Assembly (NCBI GenBank): GCA_004431415.1
Contig: QPMI01000571.1
Coordinates: forward strand, 62,001 to 126,000
Origin: Cyanophora paradoxa
Taxonomy: Eukaryota > Glaucocystophyceae > Cyanophorales > Cyanophoraceae
Direction: 5' to 3'
Length of the DNA: 64,000 nucleotides
Below, one piece after another: positions 43,330 to 53,400 of the stretch. Positions within the stretch are counted from its first letter, which is position 1, and every line of letters starts with the position of its first letter. A program made the translations under genes and the position numbers. The notes below the pieces were generated by a model that was not told the origin of the DNA, did not search any database, and was given only the letters and a program-made list of their open reading frames with translations.

Positions 43330-44739
43330 TTACATAAATATCGTTCGATGATCGTTTTGATTGCTCTCCCCCTCACCGATGGGGGCTGCATCTGGAGCCG
43401 CCGGACGCATTCGCTCCTCCAAATTGCTGATGTCATATGTGCATGTATATCCGTCGACGTCGACGTCGACGCTCTTGGGTAGAGTTGCCGTCCGGGCATG
43501 CGCACCAGCTGCAGCTTCACTTTTGCAGCTGCGGCGCCGGCGACGAAGGACGTATACGATAACACCAGCTACAATGGCAAGAACACCGACGCCACCAGCT
43601 ACGCCGCCAGCGATGACTGGTAAAGAAACTGATCCGGATTGACCGGTCACGGATGAAGTACTGGCACTAGAACTCGCATCGTTGCCTGCAATGGTCTCCT
43701 GTACACCTGCTTTGTTCAATCAATTCAGCGATGCATATGATTCGAATTTCGTGCGCGAGCCGATCAAATGCAATTGAAATGAATATTGCTCACTTTCGAA
43801 CAGGAGAGCGGTTTGTTCTAGACTCTTGATTTCCCATGGGAGCTCGGCCGCTAGAACAAGAATGCCGGTCGTTTCCATACTCTTCAAAAGTTTCGCCGCT
43901 TCGGTTGGTCGCAGTGCTACGCTTCGGTAAGGTTGCGAATGGTGCTGCGTAACAAACAATTGCAATTGCGAAGTCCGAAGCTTACCAGATGTGCTTCCCA
44001 GGCCAGGGCTGTGAAGCAGGGAGAATGTCACTGCAGTTGGAAAGATTTCGATGGCGGCTTTCGCAGTTCGATGCCGATTCCTCGAGCTTCTTGAGCTTGC
44101 CTCCATCCTAGTGACCATCACTTTGACATGTACAGAGCTGGTACCGTAGTCGAGTGCGATGGCCTTCTCAAGACCGGCAGTGAAGGTCGAAGTTTTCGCT
44201 TGGTCCCATGCCGCGAAATCGATGTCGAGAACCGCCGTCATGCTTACCCCTCGAACGCGTTTGCCTGTCCCTGGGTCCTTTTCAAGTTCGAGGCTGGACT
44301 CGGCTGTCCTCTGGATGAAGACGGTGAAGACAAAAGAGGCACTGTCCGTCGCCCCCGTGGAATCGTCTCGAGCTGTAACCATGAATGTTGCTGTCGTGTA
44401 CTGAGCTGACGCGCATCTGGAGTCGGTGCCGTAGGCAGAAGAGACACGAACAGAAACGACGCCCGTATCCGGAAATATGGACACGCTATTGCCTTCAGCA
44501 CACGGCTCCAAAGACTGCAGTTTCACGACGAAATATCGGATTTTAGCCTTCGATCTTTTTTGTCTTCCGTAGCTCGCAGCGACAAGCCCGTATACGTAAG
44601 TAGCACTGCTGGGCTGAGCAGAGTTCGTGATGACGGCTAGTTGCGAGGATAAGCGAAAGCCTTCGTAGCCGACGCATGCAGGGTATGCTCTCAATGGATC
44701 CTGACATAGACTCTCACACGTAAATGCGGGACAATCCTC
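43330..44739 (-). CDS. Single-pass membrane protein: ectodomain, transmembrane helix, short basic cytoplasmic tail
   Basis: The large exon (44739 to about 43792) encodes a secreted-type ectodomain with cysteines near its start (CPAFTCESLCQDPLRAYPAC), then beta-rich text (ATYVYGLVAASYGRQKRSKA; TATFMVTARDDSTGATDSAS; FVFTVFIQ) and a helical or SEA-like part (FTAGLEKAIALDYGTSSVHV). It splices at a canonical GTGAGCAA donor to VQETIAGNDASSSAS. Then comes a transmembrane helix, LPVIAGGVAGGVGVLAIVAG into VIVYVL, followed by RRRRR and about 70 cytoplasmic residues ending DHRTIFM at 43330. Codon use is far less GC-extreme than in the genes to the left. The 5' end is a splice acceptor at 44740, so upstream exons exist, possibly those at 46.6-47.4 kb. 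No named family is recognised. Cell-surface adhesion or receptor is inference. Confidence 0.65.
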
Positions 44740-46610
44740 TGGTAGACACAAGCAGGGGGGCAAGCCCCCCCGCACCCCCCCATTAACTGATGATCGATAT
44801 CATGACCGTCGGACATAGCTATAGCGATCGCACGCGAATTCGAAAGAAACTTACACGCAGAAATGAATTTTTTCGCGATCTGGAATTCGAAGCATGTATA
44901 CGTAGATCTAGATCTGCAGCTGAACTTCAATCCAATCGAGAAACGCGCAGCGTTGACCGTCGGACGTCAGCGCCATACGCGTCGCGTCGGCCGCGCCGAC
45001 CTCGATCTAGACTCTCAGATCTTGAGCTTCGGAAGCGGAGCTATAAGATCTAGCGATAGATCGGAACTGTCCCAATTAGCTATTATATATTTCGAATCTT
45101 GCGCAGTTTGCCAGAACGACCGTCGGACGGACGTTGTCAGGACAAAAGAATTCGAATAATCTTCGCGGCCGCCGGGCACTTCACGATCCGGAGCGGGTGC
45201 TTATAAGCAGCGGCTTCGACAAAATCAGGATCACTGCTTTCGCGATCGCAATCGCTGCGTTGACTTCGAATTCACCTGCTGATGCGCCGCAGTGCTCCGT
45301 CTGCACAAGCATGCGCAGCAGCGCTAGCTACATGCGCAGCAGCACTAGTATGTACGCGGTTGCTAATATAAGCGCAACTGCAGCAACGACAGCTGCTGCT
45401 GCTGCTCATGAATCATGATCAGCGGGCCTGCAGCTAGACGTCGACTGCAGTGTGTTTCGGTTACTTTCCGTTACTTTTCGCTATCCGCCACTTAAGCTGT
45501 CCGTTACTTTCCGGAAACGTCCGTTATAATTATCCCGGGCCCGCCACTTTCCGTTACTTCCGTTATCTGCCACTTTCCATGCACGCCACTGGCCAGCTTA
45601 AACTGCTGGGAAAAACTCGACTCACGCGACAGTCGCGCGGCTCGCGCCACGCCGTGACGTCGACGGCGCCGCGTGGCGGCAGCCACGGCCAGCGCGCGCC
45701 GCAGGCCCGCAGCGCGCCGCTAGCGCTAGCGCTGCGCGCGCGGCGCTACCGGTACCCGCGGTGACACACTGTGACACGTCAACCTGAGTGAAGGAAAATC
45801 CGGTACGTCCGATCGGATCGAACTGGTAGTAGTAGTCTGGTACTGGCGAAGGCCGAGGGGTACCGGATCGTCGATCGGATCGATTCGATTTTAATTTGTT
45901 TTATAGAAGTTGCCCGACAGCTCACTGAAAGAGTCCTAGTCAAAGTCGACGTCGCGGCCCGGGCTCGCGATTGCGACGTCGCGATCGGCTCAATCATTTG
46001 AATTTGCGAGCACGTGCACGTAGCGTAGTACTACGATCGCGTCCGCAGTTGACTCCGCACGCACTGCGGCATTTGGCGCGCACTACGACTGCGAATCCAT
46101 GTGGCATGCATTAAATTTCTTTAAAACCCAATTAAACTGGAACCGGTTTTCGATCGATCGATTTCGATCCGCGCGCGGCTGGGCAAAATTAAAATTGCGG
46201 TTTTTAAATTAAATTAACGTGCTGACATTTTGAGTTTAGTTTCACTTGGGGTAATGTGTCTGGCGTTATCGCAGCAGATTTTCGAGAATAAGCGCGGTAC
46301 CTAACTGTAAATCTGAAGTCAAAATTTAATTTGTGATTCTGATGTAATTTACGTTATGCCACACTGTGTTCTCATATGCGTTGACACAACCCTAAGGTAA
46401 GTTTTCTGACCTCAATCAAACTACCGAGGATTTTTGGCTCGGCCGTCCCGTGAAGACTGAGTTTTTTTACGGGTGTCCGCATGCGTCATAAGTAATAAGT
46501 TATAACTTAGTATTCCTTTCGAATTCTTCCCAGCAAGCACTCGCAGAAGCCTGTGCGAATGTTTTAACTGGGCTCTTGGGAGGCATGCGAGATTTAGATC
46601 TGTGCTTGCG
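44740..46610. other. Low-GC region, possibly a long intron of the surface-protein gene; holds repeats
   Basis: No exon is recognised. Contents: AGATCTAGATCTGCAG palindromes near 44900; GCATGCGCA at 45309 with a second ATGCGCAGCAG 20 bases on; four CCGTTAC(T)TTCC-type repeats at 45465-45575; GCTAGCGCTAGCGC near 45718; and repeated CGATCGGATCGA near 45808-45885. AT-rich stretches at 46110-46220 and 46300-46360 stand out. It lies between two minus-strand exon groups of similar codon use, so an intron is possible though far longer than others here. Confidence 0.4.
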
Positions 46611-47400
46611 CACCTGCAGTACCACGAGGAATGAGCTCGGTGCCTGTCTGTTGTCGAATCGTCCCAGATACAGGCTCCGAGGTCGCGCAAGCATCAGTTC
46701 CATTCCAGCACCATTTCTGCGAGCGTTTGCATCCACCGAGCCCGATTGGTCTCGCTATAGCTGTAGGCGTGTGCGCAGGTGAAGGGCCCGGGGTAGCAAT
46801 GGGGCGAAGTGTGATTGCTGGGGGTGAAGGCGACACAACATGATCTGTTGGTGAAGGGCGAGCGGTTGGCGAAGGAATTGCTGTCGGCGATGCGGTCGGA
46901 AACGGCGATGCAGCGGTTGTCGGTGAAGGGGAAGGTGAAGGTGAAGGAGTAGCTGTAGGAAACACTGTGCATGTGGGCAAAGGAGATCTAACGATAGCCG
47001 AAACTGCGATCGCAGATTTACATAATTATTATAAGGCTGTACATGTGATCATCATGAATCCAATTTAAACACCTTCGCCTTTGAATCTGTATTGCGCTGA
47101 GAACCCTTTGCCCGGGTCCACGCCGTATGTATAAAAAACCACGAGGAGTGCGCTAGACGTCTGAGAAGTGACAAAAGACGTCCTGCTCAAGGACGCCATT
47201 TGCCCGTTCAGTCTCGCTAGAGCTGCGTCTGGCAAGTAGTAACTTCTCACATACTGATAGGGGCATGTCACTGCCGCGCCATCGTACAACTGCGTAGCAC
47301 TCGGATCAGAAATGCTAACGAGATAGGTGACCGTCATCAATATCGCGCGCGCCAACGCCGCCAGCTCTTGCGCATGCTGCACCGACTGGCTCGCCGCCGG
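46611..47400 (-). CDS. CUB-like domain exon and Pro/Ser/Thr-rich linker exon of a surface protein (probable 5' part of the gene at 43.3 kb)
   Basis: The upstream exon (about 47380-47070) encodes YLVSISDPSATQLYDGA, a cysteine (TCPYQYV), and SSALLVVFYTYGVDPGKGFS followed by AQYRF. A strand of this form ending GKGFSAQYRF is the usual end of a CUB domain. A second exon (about 46962-46611), after a TTTCCTACAG acceptor, encodes a mucin-like linker (ATPSPSPSPSPTTAASPFP...) and then a short Cys motif (GCKRSQKWCWNGTDACATSE). Such PST linkers separate domains in algal and oomycete cell-surface proteins. Both exons are on the same strand as the membrane protein downstream and share its moderate GC, so one gene is likely, but the join across 44.7-46.6 kb is not shown. 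The true start is not visible. Confidence 0.5.
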
Positions 47401-47904
47401 CGCCACATGTACAGCTGCCCGCCGGGCCGGCCGGCCCCTGCAGCTGTACGTGCGTCAGATGCGGATTCGATATCGATATCGATCTTAGCTTTCACGCGCT
47501 TCAAATTCCAGCGGCATGCGCACGTGCACGCGCACGAATACAAGTCGCATCTACATCAAGCGGGAACGCGTACGCGTCCTGATCATGATCATGATGCGCG
47601 CTCCACGCGCAAGCCCGGCCCGCATATATTCCTGGTCCTCAGGGCCTGCCGGGCCCCAGGCGTGAGCGCGAGCTCGAGCGCGAGTCGATCGCGGTGGTTC
47701 TTGCATGCGCAATTATAACTAATTAGTCGGGCAGACAGCGCTAGCGGTCACGAGTCACGACCAGCAGCGCACCTCTGCCACCTCTTCATAACGAGACTCG
47801 TCCCCGGGCCCGATCGCGAGGATTCATTCCGTACTTGTACTCCTGCCGCATGCGCAGTGCTGCTCCGCCGGGCCGGCCGGACTCGGGGTGGACCCGGACT
47901 CCCG

Positions 47905-48300
47905 GAGTCGCGGTGGGCGCAAGCGCCGCCCGCCGCGCGCCTGTCCGAAAGGGCTCACAAGGGGCCGTTGTCCGGCGCAGGCGCGGGCGGGGCGCTGCAG
48001 GCGGAGATCGCCGGCAGCGACCGCGAGCTCGAGCAGGCGCGCGCGCGCGCCCGCCGGCCCCGCCGCGGGCCCCCGCCCCCTCTTCCTGAGCGAGAGAGAT
48101 CGCGCGCAGCTGGAGCGGGAGATTGCGGAGCTGGAGGCGGCCGCCGCCCGCGGCTCGCGGCGGGGAAGAGGGGCAAGGGCTCGAGGGCCGTCCCGCCGCC
48201 CCTGCCGGCGCCCCCGCCCCTGGACCCCCCCGGGGCCGCCCCCGCCGCCCCGCCCCGCAAGAGGGACCACGGCAAGAGCGGCGCCTGCTCCCTCATGTGA
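47905..48300 (+). pseudogene. Broken duplicate of the ANK-TIR C-terminal exons
   Basis: This segment is nearly identical to 42435-42825, the tail of the plus-strand ANK-TIR gene: coiled-coil text (LQAEIAGSDRELEQ; EREIAELEAAAARGS), basic Pro-rich linker and the CaaX end KSGACSLM. It differs by a GGGGG to GGGG contraction (42680-42684 against 48162-48165), by loss of a TTCGAA hexamer (42704-42709), and by small insertions near 47940-47975. The seven lost bases put the CaaX codons out of frame with the coiled coil. No ankyrin or TIR text lies upstream. It is a segmental-duplication relic about 5.5 kb from its source. Confidence 0.75.
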
Positions 48301-48324
48301 GGCGCTGTTACAGGATTTACTAAA

Positions 48325-48480
48325 ATATTTGGTGGCGTGGGGGGGCGGCCGGGGGGCGGCCATAAGAAAAATTAATTGAAAAATGCACAAGGGCCCTAAG
48401 AACCGCCGGCCGTGTTTTGGGGGCGGCCATAAGAAGAATCAATTGAGAAATGCATAAGAGAAATGAGTTGAGAAATGCGG
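48325..48480. repeat. Short direct repeats GGGGGCGGCCATAAGAA...
   Basis: GGGGGCGGCCATAAGAA occurs at about 48350 (imperfect start) and 48418, each followed by AATYAATTGARAAATGCAYAAG. A further ATGAGTTGAGAAATGCGGG follows. The copies are about 70 bases apart and directly follow the duplicated ANK-TIR tail. Confidence 0.5.
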
Positions 48481-48599
48481 GCTTTTTGGCGCGTGCGGGA
48501 AGCTACAGAATTCCGGGTCTCGGGAGAGGGGCGCCGGCGGGCGCTGCCTCGGGCCCTCTGCCGGGCCAGCCCTGCTGCCAAGATCTATAGCTAGAACGC

Positions 48600-48690
48600 C
48601 CGGCGGGCCCTCTGAGCCCGGTCCGCCAGGCCGAGCCCTGCAGCTGTGCGGCCCCGGGCCAGCCCTGCAGCTGTGCGGCCCCGGTGTCGG
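48600..48690. repeat. Tandem repeat with unit CCCTGCAGCTGTGCGGCCCC
   Basis: Two adjacent copies of a 29-base unit containing AGCCCTGCAGCTGTGCGG lie at 48634-48690, with a degenerate earlier copy (GCCAGCCCTGCTGCC) near 48565. The units contain the palindrome CTGCAG and flanking GGGCC/GGCCC. Confidence 0.5.
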
Positions 48691-49424
48691 ATGGGAAGAT
48701 TCCCACCCGATTAGGCACCCGCGCAGTACTGCGCGGGGCCGGCTCCCTGTGCTGGAGCAGCTGTAGATGCAGGCTGGTGTATTCACTGTGTACCCGGAAG
48801 ACTACTGACTCTGTACCCCTAAGACAGGTAGAGGCAGGCCAGCGTAGGCTACCGAGAGGTAAGCCTACAGGAAGAGAGACTATGCTAAGCCACTCAGGTT
48901 ACGTCAGGCACCAACTAGCTCTAGTCACTAAGTCACCGCAAGGCCGGGGAATCGAGCCAGGCGACAACTCCTCTTCCGCTGACGTCGCGTCCGCGCGACG
49001 TAGCCAGTCAAACCGTGACTCTCGTCGGCATAACCGCAAGAGGGCGTCCCCAACACCGCCGATGGGTGCACCGCTCGAGGGCACCGACAGGCCCCAAGAC
49101 GAGGAACCTGAGCCACAGCCCGAGGACAGGAATGCAAACAGCTGCAGGCCAGGTAGAAGGCCAGGTAGCTGTAGATCGATCCCGTCCAGGTCGTCCAGGT
49201 CGTATGCAAGGCATGGCAGGTGGGGCAAATGCGTGCATGCGGGAAAGCTCGAAAGGGAAAAGCATAAAAACTCGAAAGGTGTAAACGCTGGCCCAAACTC
49301 ACTCCAAACGGCGAGGGCCGCTGGAGAGTGGCACGGATGGGAAGTTTCACCGCCTCGGGAAGAAACCAACGAGGAGGTATTCGGGCCGCCCATCAGGCCC
49401 AACGAAAGGATAGGGCACGACTGA
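48684..49424 (+). CDS. Hypothetical basic protein, possibly decayed mobile-element ORF
   Basis: An open frame of 246 codons from the ATG at 48684, moderate in GC and unlike the spliced genes to the left. The product is rich in Arg, Ser and Pro (for example SARRSQSNRDSRRHNRKRAS) with a Pro/Glu/Asp patch (PQDEEPEPQPEDRN). The opposite strand is also open over 49618-48899. Basic, disordered text of this kind occurs in retroelement gag-like ORFs, but no zinc knuckle, reverse transcriptase or terminal repeat was found, so the assignment is weak. It may simply be chance. Confidence 0.2.
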   Translation: MSDGKIPTRLGTRAVLRGAGSLCWSSCRCRLVYSLCTRKTTDSVPLRQVEAGQRRLPRGKPTGRETMLSHSGYVRHQLALVTKSPQGRGIEPGDNSSSADVASARRSQSNRDSRRHNRKRASPTPPMGAPLEGTDRPQDEEPEPQPEDRNANSCRPGRRPGSCRSIPSRSSRSYARHGRWGKCVHAGKLEREKHKNSKGVNAGPNSLQTARAAGEWHGWEVSPPREETNEEVFGPPIRPNERIGHD

Positions 49425-51296
49425 GTGCACCCCCAGCCAGCAACCTCGAGCCCCTCACGGACCCGCAGGCACCCGGGAGGCCTACACCCAGCCACTCTCC
49501 ACGAGCGACGGGCCCAGATCCCAGAAAATGGAACGAAAGGCCCAGATGACGCCCCGTGATCGGCCACCAGCCAACCCACGTCCCATCTCGAAAGCCAAGG
49601 TTGAGGCAAAGCTGGCAAAGAAATCTGCCGTCGACTCTCATCTCATCTCTAGCGTCGCCCTCGGCGTCCCACACAGGAACCCTCGGCGCCGACGTATGGG
49701 GCAAGGTATAGATTTGGTTCGGGACGTTTGGTTGGGAGTAGGGTCCGCTGAGGCTCGTAGGAGGTCCGTTTCGCACGTCATGAAGACGGGATTTGCGACT
49801 GCACATGCAGGCTTCCGATCCACAGCCAGCTGCAGCGTGCAGCTGCGTCGAGCGGAGTAGTTGAATCCGAACTCAGACGGCATTGGCGCAGCTGATGTGG
49901 ATTCATGAAGCGTGCAGTCGACGTCGATGTGAGCGGCGACCTTGTATGCACTTGCACGTGCGTCTCGAGCTCGAGCTCGCGACCAGGTGCACGCGATAAA
50001 GGTACGAGCCCTTGAGCCGCACATCATCGAAGAGCAGAAATGCTTCGACGATCCCGTGACTGCTTTGGCGCTCCTGTCGAGGTCGCGCAGCTTGCAGTGC
50101 AGGGTCCAATCCGCGCGGCCCCCGGTTCTGACCGCTGGGACCACAGGGTGCACAGCTCAGCAGCTGAACCCTCGTGGTTGGATCACGAGGCCGACGTGCG
50201 AGTTGCCGAGCTCAACGCCTCAGCTGATCGCGGGCGAGCGGCCCCTCGCGACTGTCGGTGGGAGCGTGCAAGGTTGGAGCTCGTGAAGCATACGCCAGGC
50301 TGTCAAGCACGCGCTACGGCGTGATCATGAGGGCTGCAGTGTACGCGTGTACGTAGAGCCGCGGCGCGGGATTCCCTGGAGGAGGTCCGGGTCCCTTGGC
50401 GGACGTACATCAGTGTACGCTGGCACTGGCGCTGTGTGTGGCCTGGGGCGAGAGATGGGGCGAGGACCGAGACCGAGCCCTCACGTTCGCGACGTGCGTG
50501 ACATCGCAGCGCTCAGCTGCTGGCGATGAAGCCAGGTGTCGACGCTCCAGCTAGACGCGGCCTTCAATCGAAGGCGCGCGTGCTGGCCGCGAATCCCATC
50601 AGTCGTTCCCTCGGCCTGGTCTTCCTGGGATCCGGCCGCAGCCAGGCTCGTTGGCAAGCTTGGCGGTCATGATCACGGGAAGGGTTCTGCAGCAATCCGC
50701 GAGACTGCATATTCGCGGTGCCGAGACCCTCGGATTTGCGACCGATTCGCCAGCCTTCGCCGTGGGCTCGTTTCGATCGCATCCCAATACCAGGCGATCA
50801 GGCGAAGCTGACGGACGGCGAATCCTTCAGAGACTCAGATCTCTTGATCGGGGATCCGAATTCGTGTTCGGTGCGTAGCCAGACCGCGACACGGCGTGCA
50901 GTCGGCTGCTGAGATCCGATTCCGATCCTTAGGAGGCCGCATCGGTGAGTAGTGCGAGCGAGTGCACTGGCCGTAGCTGGACTCTCAAGCTCTGTCGAAA
51001 CAGCACTTGCCAGTCCGTTCCGGACACGGTCACTGGCTGTGCACGTAACAACAGGGCCTGAGGGCCATCAGCCCCAGTAGCATCGCCACCGATGGGTTTC
51101 CGAGGCGGAATGTGGTTCGCCAACGGCGAGACCTGGATCCCGGCGAGCCGCCGTGTGAGGAGACCTCAAGGCGGTTAGCTAGGTTCGATTGCTTGTGCTC
51201 GATCAGCCTGCAGACGGCAACGCGCGCTGGGGCGAACTGCTCCACAGCAGATCTAGGCGCGACGTCGACTACATGCTCGAGTCTGATCATGGTCCC

Positions 51297-51435
51297 GACT
51301 CCTCTTCCGCTGAAGAGGGGAAGTCGGGCGTGGCAGGCATCCGCCGATCGAGGAGGGGCTCAGGCGTCGGGCCAAGAGGCAGCCTTCGGCTCGAGCGCTT
51401 GTGCGCGTACTCCTCTTCCGCTGAAGAGCGGAAGC
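51297..51435. repeat. Paired hairpin repeats ACTCCTCTTCCGCTGAAGAG
   Basis: ACTCCTCTTCCGCTGAAGAG occurs at 51299 and again at 51409. In the second copy CTTCCGCT pairs with AGCGGAAG across a 4-base loop; in the first the pairing is imperfect. A related ACTCCTCTTCCGCTGA lies at 48966-48981. All are in one orientation. Confidence 0.55.
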
Positions 51436-53351
51436 CGTAGCACGGCAAACTGCCTCCGATGCCACTCCCTCTTCGGTTAAGCACCGTCCCCGGTGCTCCA
51501 CCGTCTTTCGCGAAAATTGTGGCACGCTGATCATGAGGCCGCTGGATCCGTGATTGGATCGGGACAGCGTGGCCGTGGTGGAGAAATTCGCGAGTGCGGG
51601 TAGAAAGAACGGCGAGGCGTGATCGTGCACGACCGTAACCGTCTCTCTTTCGTTGGATTCCATGGCGTTCCGGGCCGCTGCCACTCTCGATTCGAGGGGC
51701 GAGCGTGAGCCGCGGGCCAGAGCGAGGTTGAATGGATGCTGGCTTCGATTTGAATTGAGTTGTGGGCAACTGATCAATTGCGTCGGCCGGCCACGATTGT
51801 GCCGATCGCGAGTCAATCGCACTGCAGTGCCCGCCGTTCGAATTTCGCGATTCGATCGGACGCCAGTCGTGTCGAGCACGAGGGCATCGAGCCTCGACTT
51901 TCGAGCGGGCGTCGATCAGCGCAAGGCTTGGGCCGAGCTTCCGAAACACGATTTGCATATATAGCGCTCGGCTGTGTATGCTCGTGTCCGTAGGCCCGTG
52001 TTGCCGCTTTTTGCGGTTTTAGGCCAGGCGTTGGGGCGCCAGCACCCAGATTTATGGGAGCGGCCTCAGTGAATGAAGCTGGTGACGGTGGGTGCGCCAC
52101 TGCCGGGAATAAGATCCCGGGTCGCCGGCGCCCAGCGCGAAACGGATTTGGCAGCTATGTCGAACTCGTTCGCTCGCAGGAGCGCCAGCTGCATATGCAT
52201 GCAGCCGGGCCCGCGCGACTTGGTATACGTATGCGCGAACGTCCGGTGGTCCGGGTTGCGGGGCAGAATTTGAGAAAATCCGTGCCGCTGCTCGGGACGA
52301 GAGCCCGGCCGGCGGGTCGCCAGCGAAAATCGACGACTTTCGCCATGCTGGGCCCTCGCGAAATTTCGCGAGCCGAGAGGTACGAAATCGGCCGTGCCAC
52401 GGTGCGTGCGCGGTCCGACGGTCTGGCCTTCTCGAGCGGGCCGCGTACGCGTAGCCTACATCTCGGTTCCGAGCCGCGCGCGGCGTCGGGGCGGAATCGC
52501 GAGATCGAGGTCAACCGTCGGACTCGGGTGAGTCTCGAGAGCCGTGACCGCTTTAGTAAGCGTCAGAACCAGGCTCAGCGGCTGGTCTGAGGCTGAGGAT
52601 GATGCATATGCTTGGCCGAAGGGCCGTGCAAGGGCCGGTCTACTGGGCCGGGCATGGCCACGCACACGTGGCGCGAAATTAAATTGCCGCACTCTAGTGC
52701 TGCAAAATTTTCGTGGCGACGCGAAGTGATTCGCATGCACAGATCTAGAGGGCCCGGGAAACGTCCGGCGCGATGATTGTGCACGCGGGCGCCCTCACGC
52801 CGTGACGTCCGCTGGCGTGCGCCGTGACGGCCTCGCCACGCGGCAGCCGGCCACGGGCGTGCACTGCGGCCGCCGGGCACAAGTGCGTGTGCAGGGCGCG
52901 GCTGCGCATGCCGTGGTATTGATGGCTGGGCGCCAGCCGCCGTACGCGTGGCAGCTTTAGCAGCACCATAGGGATCGGCAGGCGGGCTTGCAACCAACGC
53001 GATGGGTTCCCAGCTGCAGGAGCGGGACCGGTAGCGGCCGGTTGCAGGAGCCGTGCTCGTGCATACGAGTGTCAATATCGTGCCGACGATGTCATGCACG
53101 ATCGCAGGCTTTCTCTTAGAAGACCGGGGGGGCCCCGGTGCTCTCGAGAGAGCTGACGATAGAGCTTTCGCTCTGTCTCTAGCTCTCGGTGGCCGTGGCG
53201 GGTACCCGGTGCGCTGGAGTGTGAAGCCGACAGCTGCAGGTTCCACCAGCTAGGCGGGAACGGCTTTCCGAAAATCGGATACCGTGGCTTGCGCACGGGC
53301 CAGCCACTTGGGGCGCGCTGCCGCGCGGATCATCAGATCCGGCTCATCATT

Positions 53352-53400
53352 GAATTCCGAATTCGAATCGCGAATTCGAATTGCGAATTCGAATTGCGAT
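53352..53400. repeat. Tandem GAATTCGAATTGC-type repeat
   Basis: Three consecutive copies of a 15-16 base palindromic unit built from GAATTCGAATYGC, preceded by ATTGAATTCC. The array can fold back on itself. No coding potential. Confidence 0.7.

Noticed and set aside
48890-49010. Possible tRNA-derived SINE (minus-strand GGCTCGATTCCCCGG)
   Set aside because: No A-box/B-box pair at the right spacing, no poly(A) or target duplication seen.
48684-49900. Retrotransposon with gag and polymerase
   Set aside because: Only basic, disordered text is visible; no reverse transcriptase, integrase, protease or terminal repeats could be found.
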